Shown here: one piece after another, positions 34,797 through 46,105 of the stretch | How positions within the stretch are numbered: position 1 is the stretch's first letter | How the letters are laid out: every line of letters begins with the position of its first letter | Source: Cercospora beticola | Taxonomy: Eukaryota > Ascomycota > Dothideomycetes > Mycosphaerellales > Mycosphaerellaceae | DNA: 64,000 nucleotides | Assembly: GCF_033473495.1 (NCBI RefSeq) | Contig: NC_088935.1 | Location: 3,472,001 to 3,536,000 of the forward strand | Direction: 5' to 3' | Notes under the pieces: model-generated | Database searches by the model: none | The model's input: only the letters and a program-made list of their open reading frames with translations | Told to the model about the DNA's origin: nothing | Position numbers and translations under genes: made by a program

Positions 34797-36684
34797 TCAG
34801 AAGTCGGGGTCGGCGCCTGATCGTGCCTGCGAACGCTGTCCTCTGCTTCTAGCGGTCGGGCGGACTTCAGCATCCACCTCAGGATCAGATTCTAAAAGCC
34901 AAATTAGCAGATTCCCATATGTGAATCGAATTATGGTCTTACCATCACCAATTCCCCAAGATCTGCCTCCGGAGCGCGAGCCCATGCCTAAATACAGTCA
35001 GCGGACATGGCCATGTGCAACAAGTAACATGTAGTTCGGTGAATTTTGTCGTCAAATGTCAGGAACTCAAAACTTACCATCACCAGCCGTCTTGTAAATC
35101 TTCTTCCCAGACGCAGTCGACCCATCCGCAAAGTTGCCATCGGAGCGCGAGCCCATACCTAAAGCCGTCAGCCGGAATGGTCACAGGGCGAAAATATGCT
35201 CGTGGAAGAGATTTTGATGTCAAAAGCCGGGAAATCAAACTTACCATCACCAGCTGTCTTGTAAATCTTCTTCACGGGCGCAGGGGACTCATCTGCAAAG
35301 CTGTAGTGCGCTTCGAAATCGTCTTCGCGGCGAGAGTTGTTCACGTTGGGCTTTTGAGCAGGTTTCTGTACTCGGTCGTCGGCGTGCAGAGGATCTCCGT
35401 ACAGCCCAAGCCCTTTCTGTCTCTGGAAAGACTTGGCCTTTGCAGGAGCAGGTGATTCGTCGTTGAGCTCCCAGTGTGGTTCTGCGTCTTTGCGTGGCTG
35501 GTGCACGACAGGACGCTTCGGTGGCGATTCAGGATCCTCCTGGTGCATGTTAGTATCGGGGATGCAAGTGCTAAACGCTACAAGTGCTGGCGCATTCTCA
35601 CCTCATCAACACCAGCACCCCAATGACGCTCGTAGTCCGGTCGGTTCTTCTCGATGTGCTTCGGCGGTGTCGCGAAGTCCTCAAAGCTGAATGTCGGTCC
35701 CGATTTGTCCTGCGCATTCTTGCTCTTTGCACGTGCATGTCCACCGTGGCCACCCTGAGGAGCGTCCTCGCCATCGCCGAAGTCGAAATGTTCGTACTTC
35801 TTGGTGTAAGTCTTCTTGCGCTCAGGTGACTGTGGGGGTTCCAATTCTTCCCGGCTCTCGAACAGCCGATTCTCTTTGAAGCCTTTGCCAGCACCCGCCT
35901 TGAGGATGGTGCCGTGCTCCTTGTGAGGCGACTGAGAGCGCACTGGGTTGCTCTCCTGCTCCTCATTTGTGAACAACTCGCCCAGGTCCCGAGGAGCCGG
36001 TCTCGCCGACTTGACCGGCTCGTACTTGGGGCCACTGTAGGTACTGGTGCCCTCATTAGGGTCTCGCTCGGCGAACAACGACAGGCTTGCATGCGGATCA
36101 CGCGTCACGGAGACACTGTCGCGTTTCTGGTGGGCGTTGACAACCACATCGTGTGGATTGCGGCTGCCGTTGCCACCTCGCGCGCTGGATGCGCCAGACG
36201 GCGTGGCGGTCTTGATGCTGGTCGTAACTGCCTTGACCTGGTCTTTGCCGTCGCGAATGGGCCAGTTGCGACCAGTCTTGCCAATGGCCTCGACTTGCTT
36301 CAGAAGTGTCCCTTGGTCCCAGTACTGGCGGATCTGCTGGATCTTGTCGCCGTGGAAGGTAACCACATGGGTGAGCGGGAACGTCACCTCGCGCTCGTCC
36401 AGCATATTGGAGTCCATGCCAGGCAGGAAGGCGCCGCCGCCCATACGGAAGCTCAGTGTTGTCTGCGTCTCGATACAGCAGCCATCGTCGCCCTCAATGG
36501 TGGACAGCACCTTCTCCTCCTTTTTCACGACCTGCTTGGCCTGCGCGGCGAGATGCTTGAGGATGGCTGTGGGCTCGCTGATCTGTGTGGTCGTGGTAAT
36601 GTAGTTGATCGAGGCATCGCTCGCCAGCACGCCAGTGCTCGGCGACTGCAGGAACTGCAGGTAGGCCGCTGACTTGGGTGGCAT
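34797..36684 (-). CDS. NTF2-like domain protein with duplicated C-terminal exons
   Basis: Exons 36684..35602, 35539..35245, 35158..35078, 34987..34943 and 34891..34797 give 532 aa. Residues about 1-165 form an NTF2/SnoaL-like domain: SINYITTTTQISEPTAILKHLAAQ, TFPLTHVVTFHGDKIQQIRQYWDQGTLLKQVE, then RNWPIRDGKDQ. The rest is a disordered tail with repeated short motifs (FDFGDGEDAPQ, HWELNDESPAPAKA, HYSFADESPAPVKK). The segment KKIYKTAGDGMGSRS is present twice across exons 2-4, because an exon-intron unit has been tandemly copied, see findings. The open frame runs upstream past the chosen Met. Function unknown to me; tail motifs hint at a phosphorylated scaffold. Confidence 0.82.
34939..35250 (-). 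repeat. tandem exon-intron duplication
   Basis: Similar units occur at about 35240, 35075 and 34940: each has a donor inside GGTGATG-GTAAG, and the first two are preceded by exon sequence for KKIYKTAGD. The exons at 35158 and 34987 both start at a TTTAG acceptor followed by ATGGGCTCGCGCTCCG. Similarity extends into the introns (TTTTG..GTCAAA..G..GGAA.TCAAA-CTTACC on the plus strand). Confidence 0.8.
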
Positions 36685-37012
36685 TGTATCTGCTGGCCGG
36701 ATCGGTGCAGCGGGGATGAATGGGTCGTGGAGGGATAGATGGACTGGCGAAGGAAGGTGGGCTGCAACAACAACAAAAAGAAGTTCAGTGCAACTTGCAA
36801 CTGTAGCCTCGCTCAAGCTTTCCGTCTCTTTCCCAGGGGCCACCAGGCACGCAGCTGCAGGTGAAACGCCGCGGCGCAGGGGGCCCTCCCTTTGATCTGC
36901 GGGGTGAAACCACTGCTTTGGGTCCGTTGCACGGGGCAACGCTTCATGGTTATTTTATTCAGTGACGATGGCTGCACTACTGATCACGGCCCTGTTGGAA
37001 CTAGAAACAACC
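36685..37012. promoter_or_regulatory. promoter side of the NTF2-like gene
   Basis: A 328-bp spacer between two minus-strand genes. Low-complexity AACAACAACAAAAAG near 36765. No gene. Confidence 0.5.
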
Positions 37013-37993
37013 TCACGGTTCCAGACCAACGACCATATCGGCCGTCACCGCACTGAGCGGCATTGTCCAAAACTCGCAATCCTTATACCGTGCTTCCACC
37101 ATGCGTTCTGCCAGCGCGATGTTGCGCTCCGGAAATCCCTCGTCGCGCAGACTGCGATAAAAGGCTGCAATAACGGCCCTCCCTAGACGATCGTCGCATT
37201 GCATGTGGTCACCTCTAGGGCACGCTCGCAATAACCAAATCAAAGTAGTCGGCGGATCTTCAGGCGCCAGTCCCGGCTGCACATGCGCACTCAACACTTT
37301 GCCGTCGCCTTTTCTCCGCAGCAGCAACGCTTGACTTCCACTTCTGCTATGGATCATAGCTCTGTCAACCTTTTCCTTCTTTCCAAACCCGGGTTGGCTT
37401 TCGCAGAGCGTAAAGGGCATTCGTGGCAGAGCCCATCCTCTCGACCTGGCGTCTGCCTCAGATACTGCAAGCACCAAGGTGTGAAGTAGCTCCGACATCA
37501 TTTGTCCCCGATTCTGCGGACGAACGTATATATATATTGCTGGACGCCACACGTATAGAGTTAGTCTTGGCGCATGAACCTCAATGCATGCACTTACCAG
37601 ATACGGTACTACAACGTCCTCTGCTCGGAGCAGAAATATGGAGAATTGTGCAGCGCCAATTGCCGCTCCGTCGTGATCTCGAATACCAACAATGCGATAA
37701 GGAGAAACACTTCGGCGCTTTCCGGCGAACTCGTCTTTGAGACGATCGATTATAGCAGCAGGCGGCTCAAGCTCATGGCCTTCAAATTCAGCAAGGTAGA
37801 GCGGGCTGTAATCGTCTCTGAATGCATCGCTGTCTACCAGCTCAATTTGACCAATGTTGGGCAGTGCAGATTCCGCTATCCTCGACGCCGAGACTCTCGA
37901 CAGCGTGGAAAGCTCCAACCCATCAATATGATCAAGAAGAGGCAAGGTCAAAAGTGGCGCTAAAAGCGCACGTATGCTATCGCCGGCATCCAT
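37013..37993 (-). CDS. GNAT-like acetyltransferase-fold protein (gene structure uncertain)
   Basis: The unspliced frame from Met 37993 gives 326 aa; spliced 37993..37598 plus 37513..37013 gives 298 aa. A 132-codon front half (DSIRALLAPLLTLPLLDHIDGLEL ...) is followed by a beta-strand/helix unit IYIYVRPQNRGQMMSELLHTLVLAV. This fits strand 4 and motif A of GNAT enzymes, with RPQNRGQM as the acetyl-CoA loop. The intron has a GTAAGT donor at 37597 and a GACTAAC branch. The first AG after the branch (37540) gives a frameshift and a stop soon after, because of a (TA)5 run; the next AG (37514) removes the IYIYVRPQ strand. Retaining the whole 84-nt intron keeps frame. The identity as GNAT is a motif-level inference. 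Confidence 0.65.
   Translation of the reverse strand: MDAGDSIRALLAPLLTLPLLDHIDGLELSTLSRVSASRIAESALPNIGQIELVDSDAFRDDYSPLYLAEFEGHELEPPAAIIDRLKDEFAGKRRSVSPYRIVGIRDHDGAAIGAAQFSIFLLRAEDVVVPYLVSACIEVHAPRLTLYVWRPAIYIYVRPQNRGQMMSELLHTLVLAVSEADARSRGWALPRMPFTLCESQPGFGKKEKVDRAMIHSRSGSQALLLRRKGDGKVLSAHVQPGLAPEDPPTTLIWLLRACPRGDHMQCDDRLGRAVIAAFYRSLRDEGFPERNIALAERMVEARYKDCEFWTMPLSAVTADMVVGLEP
37527..37536. repeat. (TA)5 microsatellite at a splice junction
   Basis: Five TA units directly after a candidate 3' splice site of the GNAT-like gene. Four units would restore the frame for the QYIYVRPQNRG reading. Confidence 0.8.
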
Positions 37994-38217
37994 CTGGTCT
38001 GTGGCAATGAAGGCAGAAGAGAAACTGCCTCGCGAGGTGAAAAGTTGGCAAAAACTATGTTTTGCCTTAGCCCCAAGAGAATCCCCGACCGGATGACTCA
38101 GCATTTGGGGCGAAACTCGAGGCAAGCCGTGGGATGTCGAGATCTCAGAACATGTAATGAGCGATCGATCAATCCTGAGGGCAGGTAGTGTTGGTATATT
38201 TGAATGGCTTTCTGCCT

Positions 38218-39654
38218 TCAGTAATAGCTGTTGCTGGTCGCACTCCGCTGGTATTCACCAGCCGTGCCAGGGAATGCACCGACAGGCTCGTTTCGATAAA
38301 TACCCTCATCGCCACTGTCTTCCTCGTCACCTCGGAATGCCTTTTCTTCAGGCTCTGGCGGAGCGCGCATCTGCGCAAGCACGTCTGAGTCCAGGCTGGG
38401 AGGCTGGAATGGCTGTGGTGTGTGGTATTCTCGCCCTGAAGGCATCCTCGCAAGAAGTGGCTCATATGGCGGGACCAGCTGAACATTGATCGTGCTGTTT
38501 TCTTTGTCCCATTTGGCTTCCAGCATTTCCACTACCCTCGCTTCCTCGAGTCTGCCAGCATCCATACCCCACTCACCTCCCTTGTCTACTTTCCGATCTT
38601 CGCGGCGCTCTTGCCAGCTTTGCTTGAGACCTTTGAGCCCCTTTCGCTTGCCGTCTTCGAGCTCGACAACAAGACCGAGCTCTTTACGAGCCCCTTTCAA
38701 CCAGGCCAAGCCCTCGCCTGTCTTACCTGAGAGCTCAGCGTCAATTGCCAGAAATCGAGCTGCCTTGCCTCTGGCAGTTCGTCGAACATCGTTCGCATAC
38801 TTGACGAGATCTTCATCAATCTTCGCAGCACCACTACTACGCCCAAGCAAGCCACTAGCACCCGTTGCATGCTCCGCAGCGGCTAGACAAAAGCGTGCGT
38901 ACAGGTGAGCACGAACCTTTGGTATCGTTGGAGCCTTGAACATCCAATCTGTGTTGTTCTCATTGCGGTCATCTGAAACGGCGGCAATATATGGGTCGTC
39001 CTTTGCGATCACGATCATGGTCGCTTCTGCCAGGGCCAAAGAGGCGAGGGCCGATATTGTTGCAGGCTGGATGTCGATGGGTGCATCCTGGGCAGCAGAA
39101 ATGGAAGGAAGCGACAGCAGATAGGTGTGAATGGCATGCGCGTCGACAAGATGTTTCATTGCAGTAGCGATGGCGGCTGTTCGCTGTTCCGTGGTAAGCA
39201 CAGTGGATCCATAGACTGCCCTCAATTGTGATCGTGCCAGGAGGGAGTGCGTGTAAGCCAGCGTCGACAGCGTGAAGGCGATTTCATGATGGAGGCCTGT
39301 CAGCTTGGGCCGGGCGTTCTCGCGACCTGGTAAGGCGGCGGAAAGCGTGCTTCGCCATTCTACTTCCAGTGGTCTCTTGATCTCAACATCGAGCTTTTCA
39401 GGCCCCAGGTCTCGGAAACCGGCACCGGCGTTCAGGGCGAGCAGAAAGGGAAGATAATCCTTGATGGCATTCTGGACTGTCGGCAGATTGGTCACTCGGG
39501 CTTGCGGCGAGAGGCGTTTATGTTTCTTCAAGACATCTTTCACGATGCTGCGTTTGGTGGTGGCTGTCAGCGGCAGGGAGGGGTGGGTGACGCTGTCGAA
39601 GAAGTCGGACAGCAGCACAGAACTTGTGGTTGGCAGAGCAAAAGGAAACGGCAT
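38218..39654 (-). CDS. palC: pH-response regulator PalC (BRO1 domain)
   Basis: Component of the fungal Pal/Rim ambient-pH pathway. It joins the plasma-membrane sensor complex and ESCRT-III (Vps32) through its BRO1 domain, leading to PacC processing. Intron-less, 478 aa. The BRO1-like region covers about residues 5-320, with PFPFALPTTSSVLLSDFF at the start, LHHEIAFTLSTLAYTHSLLAR, and AHLYARFCLAAAEHATGASGLL. The C-terminal part has VQLVPPYEPLLARMPSGREYHTP and an acidic tail, as in other palC proteins. Length agrees with the family. Divergent from gyp5. Confidence 0.93.
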   Translation of the reverse strand: MPFPFALPTTSSVLLSDFFDSVTHPSLPLTATTKRSIVKDVLKKHKRLSPQARVTNLPTVQNAIKDYLPFLLALNAGAGFRDLGPEKLDVEIKRPLEVEWRSTLSAALPGRENARPKLTGLHHEIAFTLSTLAYTHSLLARSQLRAVYGSTVLTTEQRTAAIATAMKHLVDAHAIHTYLLSLPSISAAQDAPIDIQPATISALASLALAEATMIVIAKDDPYIAAVSDDRNENNTDWMFKAPTIPKVRAHLYARFCLAAAEHATGASGLLGRSSGAAKIDEDLVKYANDVRRTARGKAARFLAIDAELSGKTGEGLAWLKGARKELGLVVELEDGKRKGLKGLKQSWQERREDRKVDKGGEWGMDAGRLEEARVVEMLEAKWDKENSTINVQLVPPYEPLLARMPSGREYHTPQPFQPPSLDSDVLAQMRAPPEPEEKAFRGDEEDSGDEGIYRNEPVGAFPGTAGEYQRSATSNSYY

Positions 39655-40420
39655 GGCGGCGGGAGCGCGATGGTTGTCGCGCAGAGATGGGCAGGCGGCG
39701 GCAAGTTCAGCCTCGTCAGTGTTCTGGAAGCAGTGAGCTCACTCTCGTTCAGCAATTCTAGACCCCGCGACGCACACACTGCCGAGACAGTTCACGCCAC
39801 GAACATGTTGCCAACAGCGATGCCGGGGGTGCAATGTGTCCGTGGTGTGCTGCACGATGGGGGGCGGAGCGGAGAAGCAGCGCTGTTTCGCCGACCACCA
39901 GCACTCCGCAGGCTGACTACTTTCTGCTTGCCTGCTGATTCCTGGCGAGCTTGCTTCGGAGCACGACCCCTGCGCTGGTTGGCGGCTCCTTGCAGCCGCA
40001 AGCCGTGTCGATTGGCGAGCTCCAGGAGCTCCATCCTGTGCTATTTTCGGGAAAACACCGACTGCCATCTGCCATGCCTTGCTGATCGAGTCCAGCTGCC
40101 CACGGCCTATCGCTGCAACTGGGAGGCATGGCGGACTGCTCATCGCCGCTGCGTGCAGTTTCCGCTGACGGCGGCGATGCGTGTACAGCACGCTGAAAAT
40201 CACATTGTCAGCGCAGCGGGCGGCGGAGCGGTGGAGGGCTACGTAGACAAGGATCGCCGTTAGCCAGGAGAAGCCAGTAGGGCTGTGCTGATGTGTTTTG
40301 TAGAAACTTGCTTGCACAGAACGCCTATAGTAGGTGGTGCCGTATCTCAACTGCATGCCTTGCACCCCGAGTAGTGTATGTAGGCACGTTCGGCCCATTC
40401 AATAGTGCGGGGACTTCCAA
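39655..40420. promoter_or_regulatory. divergent promoter region of palC and gyp5
   Basis: A 766-bp interval with long but uncharacteristic frames on both strands (for example 39739-40398 minus) that show no domain. GCCAAG, the PacC core, was looked for and no convincing cluster was seen. Confidence 0.45.
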
Positions 40421-43286
40421 ATGGCTGTCCGTCCTGTCCAGACATATTCACAACAGCAGCAGCACCTCTCACCACACTTGCCCGCCTCGTTCGACACTTC
40501 CCTCGCCTCTCTCGACACCACCCGCAACCACGCGCCTGGCATTCCCGACCGCCGCAAATCACTGCGTCCCAGCCTCGGAGGCAGAGCAACGGCCAGCAAC
40601 CGCAAAAGCACTGCCTCCGCAAAGCGGGTGTCGTCCTTGGTCGACATGGCTTCAGACTTGCGTCTCAAGGACGACGACACCGATGACCACAACGATACCA
40701 ACGACGAGAAGCGCAGCAAACCCGACACCGATAACGACGATCGGCCTTCCACCAGCAACTCCACGAAGAGCGACGACGCCGACACCGACAAGACCTCCCA
40801 CGACCCTGCCGATAGCGACACCTTCGAAGACGCGAGCTCGACGCCGAGGCCCTCGTCCACTGAACCCGATACACACGCAGGCGCGGTAGAGGACAAGAAC
40901 AGCACGGCGGAGGACGGAGGTGGTACAGGACTGGGCATCACGGACGCAGACGATTCGCAAGAACGTGCGTCCCGGCCGTTGGACAAGGCCGCACCTGCCT
41001 CAGAATCTCGTGAACGCAGCCTTTCGCCGGGGTCCAAGCCCTCGCAACCAGCGTCCCCTGTTCAATCCGGGCACGACCAGGCGGGCGAGGTTGTGCTTCC
41101 CGTCCAGCCTGCCCCATCAACCGCCGCCGACCACAGCCACAACGAATCGGTCGGCTCTGTAGACCGAGTAGCATCTCCTCCACGACACCCTGGCTTTGCA
41201 CGAAAAGCATCGAGTGGCTTCGGTGCCCTGTTGGGCAGAATGAATACCATTCGCAAATCGGCCAGGTCGCCGTCTGTCCCACGGGGCGGTCCCGAGCGTC
41301 GCAATACAGTGGCCTCGATATCTTCCGCAGATGGCAATAGTCTCTCCGGCCAGGAAGGCATCAAGCCCAGTCTGCAGGACCAATTCTCAACATTGCGGAG
41401 GCAGGAGGAGTCAGGCGGTTCCATTGCCAACGGCCATGTGCTGCACGAACAGGAAGGGTCCAGTGTGACTCCCTCGACACCTGGTGATGGAGCGTCATCG
41501 CCTCCCACAAGTCCGCGGACGGAGGACAAAAGGGTACGGTCCCCCAAACTGGACAACACTCTGCCACCTGGGACAGCCTCGGGCATGTCTGCAGGACCTC
41601 CGCCTGTACCTCAGGAAGTCAATTGGGATCTGTGGCAGAAATTGGTGTACGAGGGTCCTTCTGCAGTGGCCAAAACGAGTGGACACGAGCTGAATGTGGC
41701 CATCATGACCGGCATTCCTCCTGCTATTCGTGGCGTGGTCTGGCAAGTGCTTGCAGAAAGCAAGAATGAAGAACTCGAACATGTATATCGGACATTGAAA
41801 GCTCGTGGGACTGAGAGCGACCAGAAATCTCGCAGCTCGCGAGCGTCGTCAGTTGCTGGGACTAACGGAGGTCTGGAGAAGGAAGGAGCCACTTCAGATT
41901 CTTCGAGCGAGCATTCAAATACCTCGCCGAAATTGAAGTCTGGGTTGGCCAGCCCGCTCTCGTCTATGGACAGTGTTCCGGAGCTTCAATCAAAGCTATT
42001 GGCTGAAAAGCAGAAGCGTGAAGCGGCCGCTCTGCAGAGGCTGGAGAAGGCTATCAAGCGTGACATGGGCTCAAGGACGTCCTACAGCAAGTATACCCAG
42101 TCTGCTGGTCTTCAGGATGGACTTTTCGGCGTCTGCAAAGCTTATGCCCTCTTCGATGAGGGCGTGGGCTACGCACAAGGCATCAATTTCATTGCCATGC
42201 CTCTTCTGTTCAACATGGCTGAAGAGGAGGCCTTCACTCTGCTGGTCAGGCTCATGAGCAAATACGACATCCGCAGCATGTTCACACCCGATATGAGAGG
42301 CCTGCACCTGCGCCTGTACCAGTTCGAGCGGCTACTGGAAGAGCATGAGCCAGCCGTCTATTGTCATCTCAAGCGTCGAAATGTCGACCCGCAGCTATAT
42401 GCCACCCAATGGTTCTTGACGTTATTCGTCTACCGCTTTCCGCTGCAACTTGTCCTAAGGATATATGACCTGATACTAAGCGAAGGTCTGACTGCAATCC
42501 TCAAGTTCGGCATCGTGCTGATACAGCACAATCGCGAAGCGCTCCTCAACATCAAGGAGATGAGCCAGCTCACGAGTTTTCTTAAGGAGAAATTATTCGA
42601 TGTCTACATCGACAAGTCGCCGTCTGCATCCAAGTTGTTGGACTCTGGCTTTTTCGGTTCAGTCACCGGCGGCGCGGACAAGGAGCTGTATCGTGCTGAC
42701 GACATGGTGCGCGATGCCTGTACAATCAAAATCTCGGATGCAACATTGAAGGCATACAGCATGGAGTGGGAGGAGCTGCAACGCGCGGAGCGCGAGAGGG
42801 AGGCGGAATTGGAGAATCTGCGAGCCACCAATGCTTCCCTCACTGCCAGGGTCAAAGCACTAGAAGAGCGCTCGCAGCAACACGACACAGAGCACGTCAC
42901 TATTGCCCAAGACTTGGTTCGGATCAAGGTCGAGAACGACTCGTTACAAGATACGAACGAGGCACTCAAACTGCAGGTCGTCGAACTCCAGAAGATGGTA
43001 GATGCACAGCCGGCAGAAGTTGAGAGCAGACTCAAAGCGGAAATGGACCGCATCATGCAGAGGAATATCGAAGTGCAAAACGAGAACCGAAATCTGAAGG
43101 AAGAAATGGATGAGATGGAGCACGAACTGGTCAATGCCAAAATGGCACACGCTCAGGTACGTGACCACGGCTACGTTGGCAGCAAGATGCACACGACGCT
43201 AATACAGTTTACAGGCACAAGCAGACCACGATGCAATAAAACAGAAATGGCAAAGTGTGCAAGCTTTGCTCAACGATAAGCAATGA
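40421..43286 (+). CDS. gyp5: TBC-domain Rab GTPase-activating protein, Gyp5-like
   Basis: Stimulates GTP hydrolysis by Rab GTPases (Ypt1/Sec4 in yeast) on Golgi-derived and secretory vesicles. Exons 40421..43156 and 43215..43286 give 935 aa. Residues 1-400 are disordered and Ser/Asp/Pro-rich. The TBC domain spans about residues 400-750: VNWDLWQKLV, then GIPPAIRGVVWQVL. An 80-residue low-complexity insertion follows, then IKRDMGSRTSYSKY with catalytic Arg near 552, the dual-finger Gln in GYAQGINF, and ATQWFLTLFVYRFPLQLVLRIYDL. Residues about 785-905 form a coiled coil. The short last exon completes the coil. Confidence 0.93.
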
Positions 43287-43553
43287 CCAGTATTGGCCCT
43301 GAGAGGCAGATGTGTTTCATCTATCATTTTCTTACAGGCAGGCGCGCTCGAGCCTCATGAGGCCGGGTATAGAAATATGGCATGGCAGTGGGGCGGAGCA
43401 TAAGGACATGGTCGCATCAAGGAAGGCGTCACTGGAAGAGGTTTTAATCATTTGTCCTGGAGAGTAGCACTGTTAATCTACCGCTGCCAGAAGCACGATG
43501 ACTCGATCGTTATCAAAATCGCTATCGCCGCCAGACATCTCTCGCATACTGCA

Positions 43554-45315
43554 TCAAGGGCGGTTCACAGGCGTCAGCTTGACCGCTAGCTCTGGCTTGT
43601 CCCACAGCGTAAACACACGACAGCGATCGATCCAGTCGTCACTGCTCGGATCCAGTTCCATGTCGAATGTCCAGATCATTTTGGCAACGATCAGACGCAT
43701 CTCTGCAAGGGCTAGGTTCTTCCCCAGACCTGGTGTGCGTGTCAGCTAGACGCTCAACGTTGTACAGGAATAGCAAATAGGAAACTTACAATTCCGTGGA
43801 CCAAACGAGAAGGGCTGCATCGCGTTCTTCTTGTCTTCAGCATACGCCGAGGATCTATCGTCATCCAGCCATCTCTCAGGCACAAATTTCTCTGCGTCCT
43901 TGAAATTGTCTTCCGAATGATGAGCTGGGAATTGTGATACTTGTACTGCGGTCCCTTCTGGCACGTAAACCCCGCTGATGAACTCGCCTCCCCTTTGGAT
44001 TCGTCTCTCGAAGCCCGTGGGGACCGGAGGAAAGTAGCGAAGGCATTCGTTGAGTGTTGCGATGAGGTACGGCGCGGAGTTGACTTCGGCCAATGTGATG
44101 TCGCTGTATTCTTTCCAGCGTCCGCGGACTTCTTCCTGCAGGAGATGTAATTTGTCTGGGTTCTTGAGTAGCTGCAAGACAGTGTCAGCTTGGATGATCT
44201 TTGCAGTAAGAAGCATGTCAGCGCACCAAGTATGTCGCGCCGGAGAGCAAAGTCGCTGTAGTCTCAGAGCCAGCGGTCAAGATCAAGTTCGCGTTCGAGT
44301 CGAGCGTGTCTTTCTTCATCTCCAGGCCCTTCGAGCCATCATTATGTGCGAGAATATGAGTCATGAAGTCTGGTCGGTCTGTTTCCCTTCCTATGCGCTT
44401 TGTGACTTGGCTGCTGACCCAGTTCATGTACTCGGCACGTTTGGCGAGCAGATCGGGGTCCACGATGAGACCTCGAAGATATTTGACGAAGGGGTAGTAG
44501 CCAAGAATATACACTGGAACACGTCAGGTACGATGTTCTGTGGAAGCCCAAACGAAACGTGAACTTACAAAATCGAAAGGATTTGACCGAGTCAAACAAG
44601 AGCTTGATGTGCTTGTGCGTGGTCATATCCTGAAGACAACCGAAGGGCTCACCGAAGAGTAAATCGGCAATCACGTCGAATGTGGTCCAGTTGTACCATT
44701 TGGTCAAGTCCACAGGCTTTTGACTGTTCTCGGATGTCGTTTCCTTGAGACGATCCACTAGTTGGTCGACATAATTCTGAATGAGTGACTCCTGCTCGTG
44801 CAGCGCTTTGTCGCTGAAGGCATGCGAGAGAAGTCGCCGGCCCTTCGAGTGGTTCTCGTCGTTGTCTATCAAGATTGAAGGGGCTCCATTGACTGGCGCC
44901 GGATACCAGACTGGATCTTTCTGCGTATTGAGGTGGCCCTTCAACTTGCCGGTCCTGAATCCATAAATATCTGGCCAAGCGGTGTCTGCACTCGTGAACG
45001 AAATTTCGTTTGGAGAGACTCGCACCACGCTTCCATATTTGCGGTGCAGTGCGACGACGTTCTCGACAGTGGTCCCTCGGATGAGGTGACGAACGTAAGG
45101 TATGCGCGACACAGCGTTGAGTTTAGGGCCAGGAATGTGTCTCAGCTTGTCGAATGCCAAGGCATATATGATCCTGCCTACCAGGTAGACTGGCAACTAG
45201 CAACTTCTGTCAGAAGCGGGCGGCAGCTAATTGCAATGTAACGTACCAAGAGAAGCAAAAATGCCTTGATCGAAAGTGGCTCCAGTGCTGTGGCATCCAT
45301 TGACATCGTCTTCAT
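43554..45315 (-). CDS. cytochrome P450 monooxygenase
   Basis: Exons 45315..45247, 45196..44569, 44513..44227, 44171..43790 and 43729..43554 give 513 aa, the family norm. Hallmarks in order: N-terminal hydrophobic anchor ([15 protein letters not shown]), proline region HIPGPKL, I-helix AGSETTA, ExxR in NECLR, PERW, and the haem loop [10 protein letters not shown]. The last intron splits the Cys codon of the haem ligand. Other introns have GTACGT, GTAAGT and GTGCGC donors. Family assignment within fungal CYPs and the substrate cannot be read. No PKS, NRPS or terpene synthase is nearby, so a lone detoxification or catabolic role is likelier than a cluster role. Three start Mets (45315, 45306, 45300) are possible. 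Confidence 0.92.
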
Positions 45316-46105
45316 CTTTGCAAAGAGGCAAAAACGATCGACACTGAGTGTATATCGTATCCTGATACTCAGCTGAGCAGTTCGAGAGGATGGCAATTGC
45401 ACATGTTCAGGTCAGGCGCAGGAAGATATATGGCCTAAGACAGAGGATGTAGAAGGCGGCCGTAAGCTTCCCAGTCGTGCGAGGTCCGTCGGCCAACACT
45501 TCTCTTTGACGGCGTGGATCCCGCGCTTACAAGGGAAGTGATGTGCAGTGCGGATTTAGGCCAGCTCGCCAGCGCGATGGACCCGCTTTTGGAGGTGCAA
45601 GCCCTATAGTGCTGCCTCCATGCACATCCTAATCCTCCCGCAGACAAGACTTCGACAAGCCTTCCAGCCAGCCAGGATCCTTTCGATTTGACACACGGGA
45701 CCAGGACACGCGGCGAGAGCAGGTGTTCAGTGGACGATTTACTGGTGGAAGCAACGCCCAACGTCGAAGGAATCTACGTGCCACGCTAACCCTGCAACGT
45801 GCAACTCAATAGCACCTGCCATATTGACGAACATTGATGTGTCATCCTCGGCATGATCGCTACGGTAATCGGAGTAGGACGCCTGAGGGCAACAGCACTT
45901 GGTGCTATAGAGACAAATGCGTGGCGGCTTTCCGTGCAATACAGCTCGCACATCTCGCGCCTATCGCCACTGCTGAGGTCATTGTGATCCAAATATGCCA
46001 AGGACCTCACTACGCGCATGTCGGACGCTTGAGCAAGGCGTATTGAAGACAATAGTTGCGAGAGCCATGTGTTCTGGCATTCGCAGGCGAGAGCCGGGGA
46101 CTTCG
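45316..46105. other. intergenic
   Basis: Upstream of the P450 and downstream of ctf8, both on the minus strand. Short frames on both strands lack domains. Nothing else seen. Confidence 0.5.

Noticed and set aside
35914..36672. 252-codon plus-strand ORF
   Set aside because: Antisense shadow of the NTF2-like exon, no recognisable domain.
39739..40398. 219-codon minus-strand and 253-codon plus-strand ORFs between palC and gyp5
   Set aside because: They overlap each other, lack domains, and have Cys/Arg/Ser-rich composition of GC-rich chance frames.
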